Shown here piece by piece: positions 27,105 through 36,976 of a stretch of 64,000 nt of DNA. Made by a program: the position numbers and the translations under genes. The DNA comes from Spongiihabitans sp965206355 (lineage in GTDB: Bacteria > Pseudomonadota > Gammaproteobacteria > Arenicellales > Poriferihabitantaceae). The notes under the pieces were generated by a model that was not told where the DNA came from, did no database searches, and was given only the letters and a program-made list of their open reading frames with translations. The stretch's first letter is position 1. Each line of letters begins with the position of its first letter. The stretch covers positions 744,001-808,000 of the forward strand of contig OZ242212.1 of NCBI GenBank assembly GCA_965206355.1, given 5' to 3'.

Positions 27105-29552
27105 TTAACTTTGGTGTGGTATGGCGGCTTCAGAATTGCTTTGGTGCGTTAAATCAAAGTGATCAACATCAATCACTTTTCTAACCATCTCACGCATCTG
27201 ACTCAGCAATGCCGACTCATCTTCGCTAATCACCTGTTGCTTCACTAGTTGTTTCAACCAATCGGTATAACCTTGTATCGCTGTCGGGGCTTGCCCGGAT
27301 TTTTTCAATCGGAGACGTAAATCACTGGTTTTTACCATCAATTTGAATGCCGACTCAATTTGATTCATAACATCGTTCGGGTCGCTTGAGATATACACAT
27401 CCTCGGTCAGTCGATCTCGCGCAGAACCGGGCGTTTGCAATACATCGGATACTGCTCGGGAGAGCTTGTCTGTCGGCAGATGCAAATATCGACCACCCGG
27501 AAAGACAACGACTCGGAGTAGTTTTCCCAAAATCGGCTTTGGATAATTACGCAATATGCCATCCAAAGCCTGTTGCGCCTGATATAGGGCGTATCGACAG
27601 GCCCAATCGGCTAATGGCATATCGTTTTCCGGTTCACCATTGTCCTTGAATCGTTTCAAGGTCGCGGATGCCAGATATAGGTTACTCATCACATCGGCGA
27701 ATCTTCCGGATAACATTTCTTTTCGTTTCAGGTCTCCGCCTAATAAAAGCAGGGTTATATCGGCGAGCCACGCAAAAGCAGCACTCAAGTGTTCAATGCT
27801 GCGGGAATGTTTTTTAATCAATCCAAGACCTGTCCCTGTCGCCAGCCAGCCACGGCTCAGCGCATAACTAAAAGAGCGCATTTTATTACCATGAATATGT
27901 TCGATATGACTGGTCATGGCAGCATCAAACTGCTCAAGCGCATCGACCTCATCCACCATAGACACCGCCTCAATCTCTTTCAGCAGATACGGATGGCAAC
28001 GCATCGCACCCTGTCCAAATATGATTAAACTGCGGGTCAGGATATTTGCCCCTTCCACGGTAATACCGATAGGAATTTGCTGATAAATTCGAGCCAGATA
28101 GTTACCCGGCCCCATGCAGATTGCCTTGCCACCATGCAAGTCCATCGCATCGTTCACCACCTTCCGCGACAGTTCCGTACATTGCTGCTTGATAATCGCC
28201 GACATTATTGCCGGTTTCTGCCCGATAAAGAGCGCCGTGGTCATCAGTATCCTGCCGCTATCAAGCAAATACGTCAGCCCACCAATGCGCGCCAGAACCT
28301 CTTCAATGCCCTCAAAATTACCAATCGCGACTCCAAATTGTTCACGAATTCTCGCATACGCCCCACTGCTTCGCGCGCATACTTTGGCTGCCCCCGCCCC
28401 AGCCGCCGGCAGAGATATGCCCCTCCCCGCCGCCAGGGACTCCATCAGCATACGCCAACCCCGGCCGACTTCATCCTGCCCGCCGATAACCCACTGCATG
28501 GGAATAAACACATCTTTGCCCCAATTCGGACCATTTTGGAACGACGCATTCAGAGGAAGATGGCGTTTCCCAATAGATACTCCTTTGGTATCCACTGGCA
28601 CCAACGCACAGGTGATACCGAGTTCCTCCTCATTGCCCAACAAATGGTCGGGATCGTAAGCCTTGAATGCCAGTCCCAACAATGTCGCCACAGGACCCAG
28701 AGTAATATATCGTTTTTCCCAATTAACCCGAAATCCCAACACAGACTTACCCTTGTATTTACCTTTGCAGACCACGCCACAATCCGGCATACCCACGGCA
28801 TCGGACCCGGCCCAGGGATTAGTGAGTCCAAAACACGGAATCTCTTCGCCGGTTGCCAACCGCGGTAGATAGTATGCTTTCTGCTCATCAGTACCGTAAT
28901 GGAACAACAGCTCCGCAGGGCCAAGAGAATTGGGCACCATAACGGTAACGGCAACGCTACCACTGCGAGTTGCCAGTTTTTGGATGATACGAGACTGGGC
29001 ATACGCAGAGAATTCCAGACCACCATATTGCTTGTTCGCATTAAGCCCGAAAAAGTTATTATTTTTAATAAACTCCCAAACCGTGTCCGGCAGGTCATTC
29101 AACTCGTGGGTAATCTGCCAGTCATCGATCATGGCGCACAGCGTTTCAACCGGGCCATCCAGAAAGGTTTGTTCGCGTTCGCTCAGTTCCGGTGTTTTAG
29201 CGGCAAACAGCACATCCCAATCCGGATTTCCGGAAAACAATTCCGCTTCCCACCACACCGTACCCGCATCAATAGCGTCTCGTTCCGTTTGCGAAATCGG
29301 CGGCATCATCTGCTTCATCATCGCCAGTAAGCGCGCACTGACAAACTGCTTTCTTGTGTCATCCAAAAAATACAACAAAAACAGCATGGTCAGAAAAAGC
29401 ACCACCAATATCAGCGACAAGAAAAGGTTGGTAATGCCGAATGTCATCGTCAGCAACAGCACCGCCGCAGACGCAATCAGCCAGTTTTTAAGTGACAGCT
29501 TTAGCCACACAAACCCAAAAATCAATAACAACAGAATTAAAATAGTTACCAT
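27105..29552 (-). CDS. fadE: Acyl-CoA dehydrogenase FadE
   Basis: First step of fatty acid beta-oxidation, a large membrane-associated FAD enzyme. Seen: N-terminal hydrophobic helices, then FLDGPVETLCAMIDDWQITH and EYGGLEFSAYAQS-like sequence, the acyl-CoA dehydrogenase core with CFGLTNPWAGSDAVGMPDCG and a C-terminal extension (DUF1974-like). Similar in length to E. coli FadE (814). The ATG at 29552 gives a start like FadE (hydrophobic from the first residues); an in-frame ATG at 29588 adds 12 polar residues. Probably co-expressed with the acyl-CoA synthetase downstream. Confidence 0.92.
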   Translation of the reverse strand: MVTILILLLLIFGFVWLKLSLKNWLIASAAVLLLTMTFGITNLFLSLILVVLFLTMLFLLYFLDDTRKQFVSARLLAMMKQMMPPISQTERDAIDAGTVWWEAELFSGNPDWDVLFAAKTPELSEREQTFLDGPVETLCAMIDDWQITHELNDLPDTVWEFIKNNNFFGLNANKQYGGLEFSAYAQSRIIQKLATRSGSVAVTVMVPNSLGPAELLFHYGTDEQKAYYLPRLATGEEIPCFGLTNPWAGSDAVGMPDCGVVCKGKYKGKSVLGFRVNWEKRYITLGPVATLLGLAFKAYDPDHLLGNEEELGITCALVPVDTKGVSIGKRHLPLNASFQNGPNWGKDVFIPMQWVIGGQDEVGRGWRMLMESLAAGRGISLPAAGAGAAKVCARSSGAYARIREQFGVAIGNFEGIEEVLARIGGLTYLLDSGRILMTTALFIGQKPAIMSAIIKQQCTELSRKVVNDAMDLHGGKAICMGPGNYLARIYQQIPIGITVEGANILTRSLIIFGQGAMRCHPYLLKEIEAVSMVDEVDALEQFDAAMTSHIEHIHGNKMRSFSYALSRGWLATGTGLGLIKKHSRSIEHLSAAFAWLADITLLLLGGDLKRKEMLSGRFADVMSNLYLASATLKRFKDNGEPENDMPLADWACRYALYQAQQALDGILRNYPKPILGKLLRVVVFPGGRYLHLPTDKLSRAVSDVLQTPGSARDRLTEDVYISSDPNDVMNQIESAFKLMVKTSDLRLRLKKSGQAPTAIQGYTDWLKQLVKQQVISEDESALLSQMREMVRKVIDVDHFDLTHQSNSEAAIPHQS

Positions 29553-29832
29553 AAATATACTTGAACAGCGTGTTTCGATTGCGTTCATTATCCCATATTT
29601 TCAACCACGAAAAAACAGCGATTCAGAAAAAGCCTGATTGAGCGGTGGCTTAGATTGTTTTTCGGAATAACGCTGCTAGCCGCTGAAATAACTCCTTCTG
29701 AAAAAAGGGGATTGATGTGTGGATTTTTGATTTACCAAGCTCAGTGCTGAAGCCGAACAAGCACTTGAATTTCCGCGCAATAGCTTTTATTCTTGAGTCC
29801 ATTCATCAACCTCAACAGACTTTTTCAAGACC

Positions 29833-30726
29833 ATGACTCAAACAACCGAACAACTGACAAAATTAAAAAACGCCACTGGATTTATTGCCGCACTGGATCA
29901 AAGTGGTGGTAGCACACCCAAAGCACTGGCAATGTATGGAGTTGAGCAGAGCGCGTATTCGGGCGATGAGGAGATGTATGATAAGGTGCACGAAATGCGC
30001 ACCCGCATTATGACCAATGCGCATTTTAATGGGGATAACATTCTTGCTGCCATTTTGTTTGAGAACACTATGTCTCGGCAAGTACAGGGTAAACCGACTT
30101 GTCGCTATCTGTGGCAAGAGAAAAACATTATCCCAATACTGAAAGTGGATAAAGGTCTGGCTGATGAGGAAAATGGTGTGCAGATGATGAAAGCGATGCC
30201 TGATCTTGACGCGCTGTTAGACAACGCCCTCGCCAATGGTGTTTTCGGTACGAAAATGCGCTCGCTTATTAAACACGCCAACGTAGCCGGCATCAAAGCG
30301 GTGGTCGCACAGCAATTTGAAATTGGCAAACAGATTATTGACAAGGGCCTGGTGCCCATCATTGAACCCGAAATAGATATTAATGCTAGCGACAAAGCGC
30401 AGGCAGAACTGCTTTTACTGGAACAGTTGTTAATCCATCTGGACGCACTTGCCGAAAACGAAAAGGTCTTGTTCAAACTCACCCTTCCCAACACGGCGAA
30501 TTTTTATCAACCCTGTATTCAGCACCCGAATATGCTGAAAGTAGTTGCCCTGTCGGGGGGCTATAGCCGCGATCAGGCAAACCAAAAGCTGAGCGAGAAT
30601 AACGGCATGATTGCCAGTTTTTCCCGAGCGCTCACTGAGGGACTGACGGCGCAACAATCCGATGCCGAATTCAGCGCAACACTGGCTACCTCCATCAATA
30701 CCATTGTCGCCGCTTCTAGTAGCTGA
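29833..30726 (+). CDS. Fructose-bisphosphate aldolase class I
   Basis: Schiff-base aldolase of glycolysis and gluconeogenesis. Seen: FIAALDQSGGSTPKAL at the N-terminus, ILKVDKGLADEENG, VVAQQFEIGKQIIDKGLVPI-IEPEID (class I signature) and LFKLTLPNTANFY. 297 residues matches the bacterial class I type. Stands alone; a 9-bp inverted repeat follows at 30740-30780 and then MITE copy C. Confidence 0.92.
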   Translation: MTQTTEQLTKLKNATGFIAALDQSGGSTPKALAMYGVEQSAYSGDEEMYDKVHEMRTRIMTNAHFNGDNILAAILFENTMSRQVQGKPTCRYLWQEKNIIPILKVDKGLADEENGVQMMKAMPDLDALLDNALANGVFGTKMRSLIKHANVAGIKAVVAQQFEIGKQIIDKGLVPIIEPEIDINASDKAQAELLLLEQLLIHLDALAENEKVLFKLTLPNTANFYQPCIQHPNMLKVVALSGGYSRDQANQKLSENNGMIASFSRALTEGLTAQQSDAEFSATLATSINTIVAASSS

Positions 30727-30739
30727 TTAGCCGATATTG

Positions 30740-30780
30740 ATTACCGCATCATGCCCGTCAAATAAACTCGTTGCGGTAAT
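30740..30780 (+). other. 9-bp perfect inverted repeat after the aldolase gene
   Basis: ATTACCGCA (30740-30748) and TGCGGTAAT (30772-30780) are perfectly complementary with a 23-base loop, 13 bases after the aldolase stop. No T-run follows, so it is not a standard intrinsic terminator; it may be a factor-dependent site or chance. Confidence 0.35.
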
Positions 30781-30785
30781 AAAGA

Positions 30786-30924
30786 GAGACCTTTGCACGG
30801 AAGATGATTTCGCTTTCAGGCAAGGCAAAAACGCACGGAATGAGGGAGTTTATGCTTATAAATGACCGATTGAGTACGATTTTAACGTAGCATGCAGGTG
30901 AAATGGCTTTCGTGCAAAGGTCTC
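30786..30924 (+). repeat. 139-bp MITE-like element, copy C
   Basis: Same orientation as copy A. Flanks are AAAGA on the left (30781-30785) and AAAGT on the right (30925-30929), a 5-bp target duplication with one changed base, or a 4-bp one. The 393-bp gap 30727-31119 holds only this element, the inverted repeat and about 190 bp before the MerR gene with no recognisable gene. Confidence 0.88.
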
Positions 30925-31119
30925 AAAGTGCATATTGGGAACGACTTTTACTGACGCAGGCTCTGCCTCGCCCAAATTGCCTTACCTGACGCGTGTTGTC
31001 TAAAATAATGCTTGCTTCGGCAACCCGCTTTTGCTAATTTAGCCACTCATATTACGTTTACGCCAATGTTGGTGTCAGCTTAATTTTACCCTGCTAACAC
31101 GATGCAACCATAATTACGC

Positions 31120-31554
31120 ATGACTAAACCATCAACTTATACGATTTCTGAACTGTCAAAACACTTTGACATTACCCCGCGCACAATTCGCTTCTATGAA
31201 GCGGAAGGGTTACTGAGTCCTAAAAGAACCAATCACAAACGTATCTATAGTGAAGGAGATTTAGTGCGATTAAGGTTGATTTTGCGTGGCAAGCGATTGG
31301 GCTTTTCGCTGGCTGAAATCAAGACCACTATGACCCTGTACGATACCCAACCCAATGAAGTAGCACAATTGCAATATGTGTTGACAACTATCGAAACTCA
31401 TCGTCAGGAATTACTGCAAAAACAATGCGACATCACCAACACCATGAATGACATGGCGGTAGTCGCTGAACGTCTTCAGGCAAGTCTGGAGCGTATGAAC
31501 GACACGACCCCGCCAAAGAAAAATCACCTTCAGTCCCTTAATCAGCGGCATTAA
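31120..31554 (+). CDS. MerR-family regulator, LiuR-like
   Basis: Seen: the N-terminal MerR helix-turn-helix (YTISELSKHFDITPRTIRFY, EAEGLLSPKR), a wing RIYSEGDLVRLRLILRGKRL, then GFSLAEIKTTMTLYD and a dimerisation coiled coil (about 85-125). No cysteines for metal sensing. The pattern matches the LiuR branch, which controls leucine/isovalerate and related acyl-CoA degradation genes. A fadE/acyl-CoA synthetase unit lies 1.5 kb away on the other strand, but regulation of it is only a guess. Confidence 0.78.
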   Translation: MTKPSTYTISELSKHFDITPRTIRFYEAEGLLSPKRTNHKRIYSEGDLVRLRLILRGKRLGFSLAEIKTTMTLYDTQPNEVAQLQYVLTTIETHRQELLQKQCDITNTMNDMAVVAERLQASLERMNDTTPPKKNHLQSLNQRH

Positions 31555-31865
31555 ATCGGGACATACCATCCGATAATTAACATCAATACCTACCCAAGCA
31601 CCAACTCGAAATATATGGTTTTCAAGCGTCTATCTAGCCGATCTTGAAAGCATTGTTGCGCTACCGGGCAATGCCGAGGTGAACACAGAGCCGTTGCGGG
31701 TGGCCCGCACGTCTTTGACACAGCTTACGCTTTTTATCTTATCTGATAGCGATTGTCTTTTTTAAGCGCTTTGCTCTTGTAGAATGATGGTCGTGTCTCC
31801 AATACTCTTTGCGTCCCGATAGCCTCATCGCAGAGCGCTTGGTCGTCGTTTGCGTGTTTTAGTGT
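31555..31865. other. Non-coding stretch before MITE copy D
   Basis: No gene is supported here. An imperfect inverted repeat (AAGCGCTTTGC at 31764-31774 and GCAGAGCGCTT at 31830-31840) is present, without a T-run. Reading frames are short and have no recognisable domain. Confidence 0.4.
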
Positions 31866-32004
31866 GAGACCTTTGCACGAAAGCCCTTTCACCTGCATGC
31901 TACGTTAAAAACGTACTCAATCGGTCATTTATAAGCATAAACTCCCTCATTCCGTGCGTTTTTGCCTTACCTGAAAGCGAAATCATCTTCCGTGCAAAGG
32001 TCTC
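31866..32004 (-). repeat. 139-bp MITE-like element, copy D
   Basis: Same orientation as copy B. Perfect 5-bp flanking repeats AGTGT (31861-31865 and 32005-32009). The remaining stretch to bolA at 32322 holds no recognisable gene. Confidence 0.9.
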
Positions 32005-32321
32005 AGTGTCTGATTAATCAGACTAATAGCATATTTGCGGTTGTAATCGTACATTGCAGAATTCATCCGGGATCACCGACTTGGCTTTTTTACCCGCCCG
32101 TCGATTTTGACGCTCATTTTTACCCATATTACGGCCCTCAATTTGAGTTACCTTTAATATGAGTCAAAGACACTCAGCCGAGAACGGCTACGGTTACATG
32201 ATTTATGAGTCAATGTGGTACACTTGCCCCGATTAAGAATTTGCGCATACTAACCCATGCAGACCAGCATTGTTAGGGTTGGCAAGTAGGGATTAGAACA
32301 GAATTTCCATTAAATACCATT

Positions 32322-32645
32322 ATGAATTCAAAGACAACCGTTCAGGCAACCATTCAGGCAAAATTGCGTGCTTTTTCGCCGACTCATCTACAGGTGGTGA
32401 ATGAAAGTTTTATGCACAATGTGCCGGAAGGCGCCGAATCGCATTTTAACATCACGCTGGTTTCTGATCGATTTAACAATGAGACGCTGCTTGCTCGTCA
32501 TCGTATGGTGAATCAAATGCTGACTGATGAACTGGCAGGAACAATCCACGCGCTCGCATTGCATACGATGACTCCGGATGAGTGGTTGGAGCAGGGTGGC
32601 AAAACAGCGGCATCTCCGGCTTGCTTGGGTGGTTCAAAAAGTTAA
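32322..32645 (+). CDS. bolA: BolA family protein
   Basis: Cytoplasmic BolA protein; in E. coli it is a morphogene and regulator that pairs with monothiol glutaredoxin Grx4 and iron-sulfur clusters. Seen: HLQVVNESFMHNVPEGAESH, FNITLVSDRFNNETLLARHR and VNQMLTDELAGTIHALALHT, the BolA core with its conserved His. 107 residues, close to E. coli BolA (105). Upstream of djlA by 45 bp and possibly co-transcribed with it. Confidence 0.92.
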   Translation: MNSKTTVQATIQAKLRAFSPTHLQVVNESFMHNVPEGAESHFNITLVSDRFNNETLLARHRMVNQMLTDELAGTIHALALHTMTPDEWLEQGGKTAASPACLGGSKS

Positions 32646-32690
32646 GCGGTTTTTTTAATTAGTTTTTGACTATTAGGGCAAAATAAAATT

Positions 32691-33473
32691 ATGGCATGGT
32701 GGGGAAAAGCGCTCGGCGGCACATTTGGATTTCTTATCGGTGGACCTATCGGTGCGATGTTGGGGGCGGCATTAGGTCATCAAATAGACGAAGGATTGAG
32801 TCGTGGTGGGCAGCATTATTCTGCCGCTGATCAGGAACGCATTCAGGCAGCATTCTTCACCGCGACCTTTTCAGTGATGGGACACATTGCCAAGGCGGAT
32901 GGCAAGGTCTCAAAGGATGAGGTTGCGCTGGCGCAACAACTGATGGCGCGTATGCAGTTGAATAACGATCAGAAAAAAGTAGCGATTGAATTGTTCAATC
33001 ATGGCAAGCAATCGACATTCGATTTAGTCAGCGTGTTGATGCAATTTCGTCAGGAATGCCATCGTCGATCTACCTTGGTGCGTATGTTTCTGGAAATTCA
33101 GGTGCAAGCGGTATTTGCGGATGGTCGGTTGGATGCGCGGGAGAATGTTATTTTAAGTGAAATTGCCCAGATCCTCGGCATCGGGCAATCGGATTTACAG
33201 ATGATTATAGAAATGATGCGAGGGGGCAGTGCCGCATCATCGGTTAAAAACTTTACCCCAAACCCCTATAAAACACTCGGTGTTAGCGCAGAGACATCTT
33301 ACCCTGAAATCAAAAAAGCCTATCGCCGACTACTGAGTCAGCATCATCCGGATAAGTTGGTATCTAAAGGGTTGCCAGAAGAAATGGTGAAACTCGCCAA
33401 CGAAAAAACCCATGAGATTCGTATGGCATGGCAGAGAATTCAGGAGATTCACCCTGCAACCGCTAAGCGGTAG
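32691..33473 (+). CDS. djlA: DnaJ-like co-chaperone DjlA
   Basis: Inner membrane J-protein that stimulates DnaK. Seen: an N-terminal glycine-rich membrane segment (GGTFGFLIGGPIGAMLGAAL), a central TerB-like helical domain (FSVMGHIAKADGKVSKDEVA; VFADGRLDARENVILSEIAQ), and a C-terminal J domain from about residue 197 (NPYKTLGVSAETSYPEIKKA) with the HPD tripeptide in SQHHPDKL. 260 residues, close to E. coli DjlA (271). Confidence 0.93.
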   Translation: MAWWGKALGGTFGFLIGGPIGAMLGAALGHQIDEGLSRGGQHYSAADQERIQAAFFTATFSVMGHIAKADGKVSKDEVALAQQLMARMQLNNDQKKVAIELFNHGKQSTFDLVSVLMQFRQECHRRSTLVRMFLEIQVQAVFADGRLDARENVILSEIAQILGIGQSDLQMIIEMMRGGSAASSVKNFTPNPYKTLGVSAETSYPEIKKAYRRLLSQHHPDKLVSKGLPEEMVKLANEKTHEIRMAWQRIQEIHPATAKR

Positions 33474-33828
33474 AGCGATTAAGGTACCGATTATGCATTG
33501 AAAATACACCATACCTCGCCCTCAGCCGTAGCTAACAGGAGCATCTCCTGAAAGGACATCTTGAAAGCAGGGCTTATACATCACAACCGTTGTGGTGGTG
33601 TCGGCGGTGGTTGCCGAGTCGGCATTATTTCGCTTCATAAAATTCGTAATAATTGCAGAAATGCCCTGATTTTCGCTGCTTTTTGGTGTATTATCGCGCC
33701 CGCTTTGGCAATGCCATCAGGAAGGGCAGTTTAGCCTTCACCATGCCGCGCAAATTCAGCCCGTACTCAGCCCATATTTAGGAATATTCAAAGCACATTT
33801 AGAGCAAATTCAAGACGATTAAAGAGCC
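33474..33828. other. Non-coding stretch upstream of fusA2
   Basis: 355 bp without a supported gene. It should hold the fusA2 promoter. A TATTAT hexamer near 33693 could be a -10 element, but no -35 at proper spacing was convincing. A valine-rich reading frame near 33587 lacks a start codon. Confidence 0.35.
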
Positions 33829-35904
33829 ATGACAGAATTATCACATTATAGAAATATTGGTATTTTCGCTCATGTGGATGCCGGTAAAACGACCATCACT
33901 GAGCGAATGTTGAGTCTGACTGGAAAGATTCACAAAATCGGTGAAGTGCATGACGGTGAAGCAACAACGGATTTTATGGATCAGGAGCGCGAGCGCGGAA
34001 TCACCATACAATCTGCCGCCACCAGTACATTTTGGGACAACCATCGTTTTAACATCATTGATACGCCGGGACACGTTGATTTCACTATTGAAGTTTATCG
34101 GTCGTTAAAAGTGCTGGACGGTGGTGTCGGGGTGTTTTGTGGCTCTGGCGGAGTTGAGCCACAATCTGAAACGAACTGGCGTTATGCCAACGATTCAGAA
34201 GTCGCACGCATTATTTTCGTCAACAAACTGGATCGTGTTGGTGCTGATTTTTACCGGGTGGTCAAGCAGGTGAAAAAAGTGTTGGGTGCGAAGCCTTTGG
34301 TGATGGTTTTGCCCATCGGTATTGAGGATGACTTTACTGGTGTTGTTGATTTGTTGACACGTAAATCGTGGATTTGGGATGGTTCTGGCGATCCCACAAA
34401 CTACCGTGTCGAGGACGTGCCAGCGGATATGGTTGATACGGTAGAAAGTTATCGCGAAGCATTGATTGAAGCGGCACTTGAACACGATGATGTCGCTATG
34501 GAGAAATATCTTGATGGCGAGCAGCCGGATATGGGGACGGTAAAGGCTTGTATTCGCAAAGGCACTATTGCGCTGGATTTTTTCCCGACTTATTGTGGTT
34601 CGGCATTCAAAAACAAAGGCATTCAGCTGCTACTCAATGCCGTCGTTGATTATCTGCCTAATCCAACCGAAGTGAAGCCGCAACCGGAAACTGATTTAGA
34701 GGGCAATGAAACCGGAAAATTTGCCATCGTTGACCCACAAAAACCGTTGCGGGCATTGGCATTCAAAATTATGGATGACCGATTTGGCGCACTCACATTT
34801 CTGCGTATTTATGCCGGAAAGGTGAGCAAGGGTTCCAGTGTGTTAAATACCGCTACAGGCAAAAATGAGCGCATTGGACGGATTGTGGAAATGCATGCCG
34901 ATTCGCGCGCAGAGCTGAATTCAGCGCAAGCGGGGGATATTGTTGCGGTGTTGGGGATGAAAAATGTCAAAACCGGACATACGCTGTGCGATCCAGATGA
35001 TGCGGCAACGCTGGAGCCAATGATTTTTCCGGATCCAGTTATTTCTATGTCGGTCATGCCTAAAGACAAAAGTGCTTCAGAGAAGCTGGGCGTGGCGCTG
35101 GGCAAAATGATATGGGAAGACCCGTCATTTCACGTCTCCACCGACAAGGATAGTGGTGAAACTATTCTCAAGGGAATGGGGGAGTTACATTTGGACATCA
35201 AAGTGGATTTGCTTAGACGCACGCACGGTGTTGATGTTGAAGTCGGCAAGCCACAAGTCGCCTACCGTGAAACCATTACCGAAAGAGTCGAAGATACCTA
35301 TACGCACAAAAAGCAAACCGGTGGATCAGGTCAATTCGGTCGTATTGATTACATCATTGAGGCGGGCGAAACCGGATCAGGCTACCTGTTTGAATCGAAA
35401 GTAACCGGCGGGAATGTGCCGCGGGAGTTCTGGCCGGCAATAGATAAAGGTTTTGCCGGCTGTATGGCAGTCGGTGTCTTGGCGGGCTATCCTTGTATTG
35501 ATGTTAAAGTCACCTTGATGGATGGGGCGTTCCATGCGGTGGATTCATCGGCAGTGGCGTTTGAATTGGCAGCAAAAGCAGCCTATCGTCAATCTATGGG
35601 CAAAGCGGGCCCGCAATTGCTGGAACCGATTATGAAAGTGGATGTGTTCACTCCGGAACAACATGTCGGCGATGTCATTGGCGATCTCAATCGTCGCCGT
35701 GGACTGATAAAATCGCAGGATTCCACTCCTTCTGGAGTACGCATCAAGGGTGATCTTCCGCTCGCGGATATGTTTGGTTACATCGGTGATTTACGCACCA
35801 TCACTTCTGGGCGTGGTCAGTTTTTTATGGAATTTTCGCACTATATGCCTTGTCCTAAAAATGTGGCTGAAGAAGTCATCAAGGAAGCTCGGGAAAGACA
35901 GTGA
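33829..35904 (+). CDS. fusA2: Elongation factor G, type 2
   Basis: Translational GTPase of the EF-G II branch (second EF-G copy of many gammaproteobacteria); its exact role besides canonical EF-G is not settled. Seen: G1 AHVDAGKTTITERML, the switch I region with GITIQSAATSTFWD, G3 DTPGHVDFT, G4 NKLD in VNKLDRVGADFYR, then domains II-V with GMGELHLDIKVDLLRRTHGV and the C-terminal RRGLIKSQDSTPSGVRIKG. 691 residues. It stands alone, not next to rpsL/rpsG/tuf, as expected for a second copy. Confidence 0.92.
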   Translation: MTELSHYRNIGIFAHVDAGKTTITERMLSLTGKIHKIGEVHDGEATTDFMDQERERGITIQSAATSTFWDNHRFNIIDTPGHVDFTIEVYRSLKVLDGGVGVFCGSGGVEPQSETNWRYANDSEVARIIFVNKLDRVGADFYRVVKQVKKVLGAKPLVMVLPIGIEDDFTGVVDLLTRKSWIWDGSGDPTNYRVEDVPADMVDTVESYREALIEAALEHDDVAMEKYLDGEQPDMGTVKACIRKGTIALDFFPTYCGSAFKNKGIQLLLNAVVDYLPNPTEVKPQPETDLEGNETGKFAIVDPQKPLRALAFKIMDDRFGALTFLRIYAGKVSKGSSVLNTATGKNERIGRIVEMHADSRAELNSAQAGDIVAVLGMKNVKTGHTLCDPDDAATLEPMIFPDPVISMSVMPKDKSASEKLGVALGKMIWEDPSFHVSTDKDSGETILKGMGELHLDIKVDLLRRTHGVDVEVGKPQVAYRETITERVEDTYTHKKQTGGSGQFGRIDYIIEAGETGSGYLFESKVTGGNVPREFWPAIDKGFAGCMAVGVLAGYPCIDVKVTLMDGAFHAVDSSAVAFELAAKAAYRQSMGKAGPQLLEPIMKVDVFTPEQHVGDVIGDLNRRRGLIKSQDSTPSGVRIKGDLPLADMFGYIGDLRTITSGRGQFFMEFSHYMPCPKNVAEEVIKEARERQ

Positions 35905-36142
35905 GAGGAAGTAATTGACGGGACTGATAGGACAGAATCGCATCAGTGAACAAACCTTAACATCCGCTGCAACAATTCACCTGATGAAAATTTGACCATG
36001 GTCATTGCCAAAGAAATGAAAGCAGAGAAATCTAACCAAGCGCATTTAACCCAAGATTAACATCGATATTCTCACTCCTTCGACAACGCTAAGAGCGTAT
36101 TTTCTGTTATCGGTTACCGCATTCTTCTGGGGGTGCAACGCC

Positions 36143-36976
36143 GTGTTTGCCAGATTAGCCGTTGAACAGGTGTCGCCGATGTTACTGGTGAGTCTGCGTT
36201 GGCTGGGGACAGCGTTGTTGCTGTTGCTATTTGCCAACAAACAAATGTTGCGCGACTGCGGACAACTGCGTTGCAATCTGCGCGCTCTTTTCGTGATGGG
36301 TGCGATCGGGCTCGCCCCATTCAATGCCTTGTTATATGCTGCGGCGCATACCACATCGAGTTTGAATATCGGCATTGTTCAAGGTGCCATTCCGGTTTTC
36401 GTCCTGATTGGTGCCTTTGTCATCTATCGCACACCAGCCTCTTTATTACAAATGATCGGTGTGGTATTGACCCTCATCGGTGTTTGCATTGTCGCTTCTG
36501 CGGGCAGTTTCGAGCGACTGACTGCGCTAATCATAACGCGCGGTGATTTTTTTATGATTATGGCTTGTGTGCTGTATGCCGGATACACGCTGGCACTCAG
36601 GCGATTCTCGGCGCTGTCATCGTTAAGTTTATTTTCGGTCATTGCGTTCTCAGCCTTTATAACATCCATCCCGTTAAGTGCAGTTGAATTTCTAAGCGGA
36701 AACCTGCAATGGCCGACCACGAAAGGCTGGGTTATTGTTACGTTGGTGACACTCCTGCCCTCATTTCTAGGGCAAATTTTCTTTATTCAGGGCGTGACTG
36801 CCATCGGACCCGGTCGCGCTGGCATATTCGCAAACCTCATTCCTGTGTTCGCATCAATACTGGCGATTGTGATATTGAACGAACCATTCAAACTCTATCA
36901 TGGTATTGCCTTAACGCTGGTACTCGGTGGCATCTGGCTATCCGAACGGCACCAACCGAGCAATAATGTAAGCTGA
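36143..36976 (+). CDS. EamA/DMT-family transporter, 5' end irregular
   Basis: Multi-helix inner membrane permease of the drug/metabolite transporter superfamily with two EamA repeats; substrate unknown. Seen: repeat 1 from FARLAVEQVSPMLLVSLRWL and repeat 2 from FFMIMACVLYAGYTLALRRF, ending in IALTLVLGGIWLSE. The GTG at 36143 lies inside the first helix: the typical opening LLSVTAFFWGCNAVFARLA continues in frame upstream to 36050 without ATG, GTG or TTG. A short frame (ATG 36016, ending TAA 36060) overlaps in another phase, so a one-base frameshift joining the two is plausible. As written, the first membrane helix would be lost. Confidence 0.72.
   Translation: MFARLAVEQVSPMLLVSLRWLGTALLLLLFANKQMLRDCGQLRCNLRALFVMGAIGLAPFNALLYAAAHTTSSLNIGIVQGAIPVFVLIGAFVIYRTPASLLQMIGVVLTLIGVCIVASAGSFERLTALIITRGDFFMIMACVLYAGYTLALRRFSALSSLSLFSVIAFSAFITSIPLSAVEFLSGNLQWPTTKGWVIVTLVTLLPSFLGQIFFIQGVTAIGPGRAGIFANLIPVFASILAIVILNEPFKLYHGIALTLVLGGIWLSERHQPSNNVS

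Noticed and set aside
28077..28868. Long plus-strand frame opposite fadE
   Set aside because: It is antisense to a clear FadE coding region, has biased arginine/proline composition and no recognisable domain.
31764..31840. Imperfect 11-bp inverted repeat as a terminator
   Set aside because: The arms are 55 bp apart with one mismatch and no T-run follows.
33570..33680. Valine-rich stretch (TTVVVVSAVVAES) resembling an amino-acid attenuator leader peptide
   Set aside because: The frame has no start codon after the preceding stop, the downstream gene is fusA2 rather than a biosynthetic operon, and no terminator/antiterminator pair was found.
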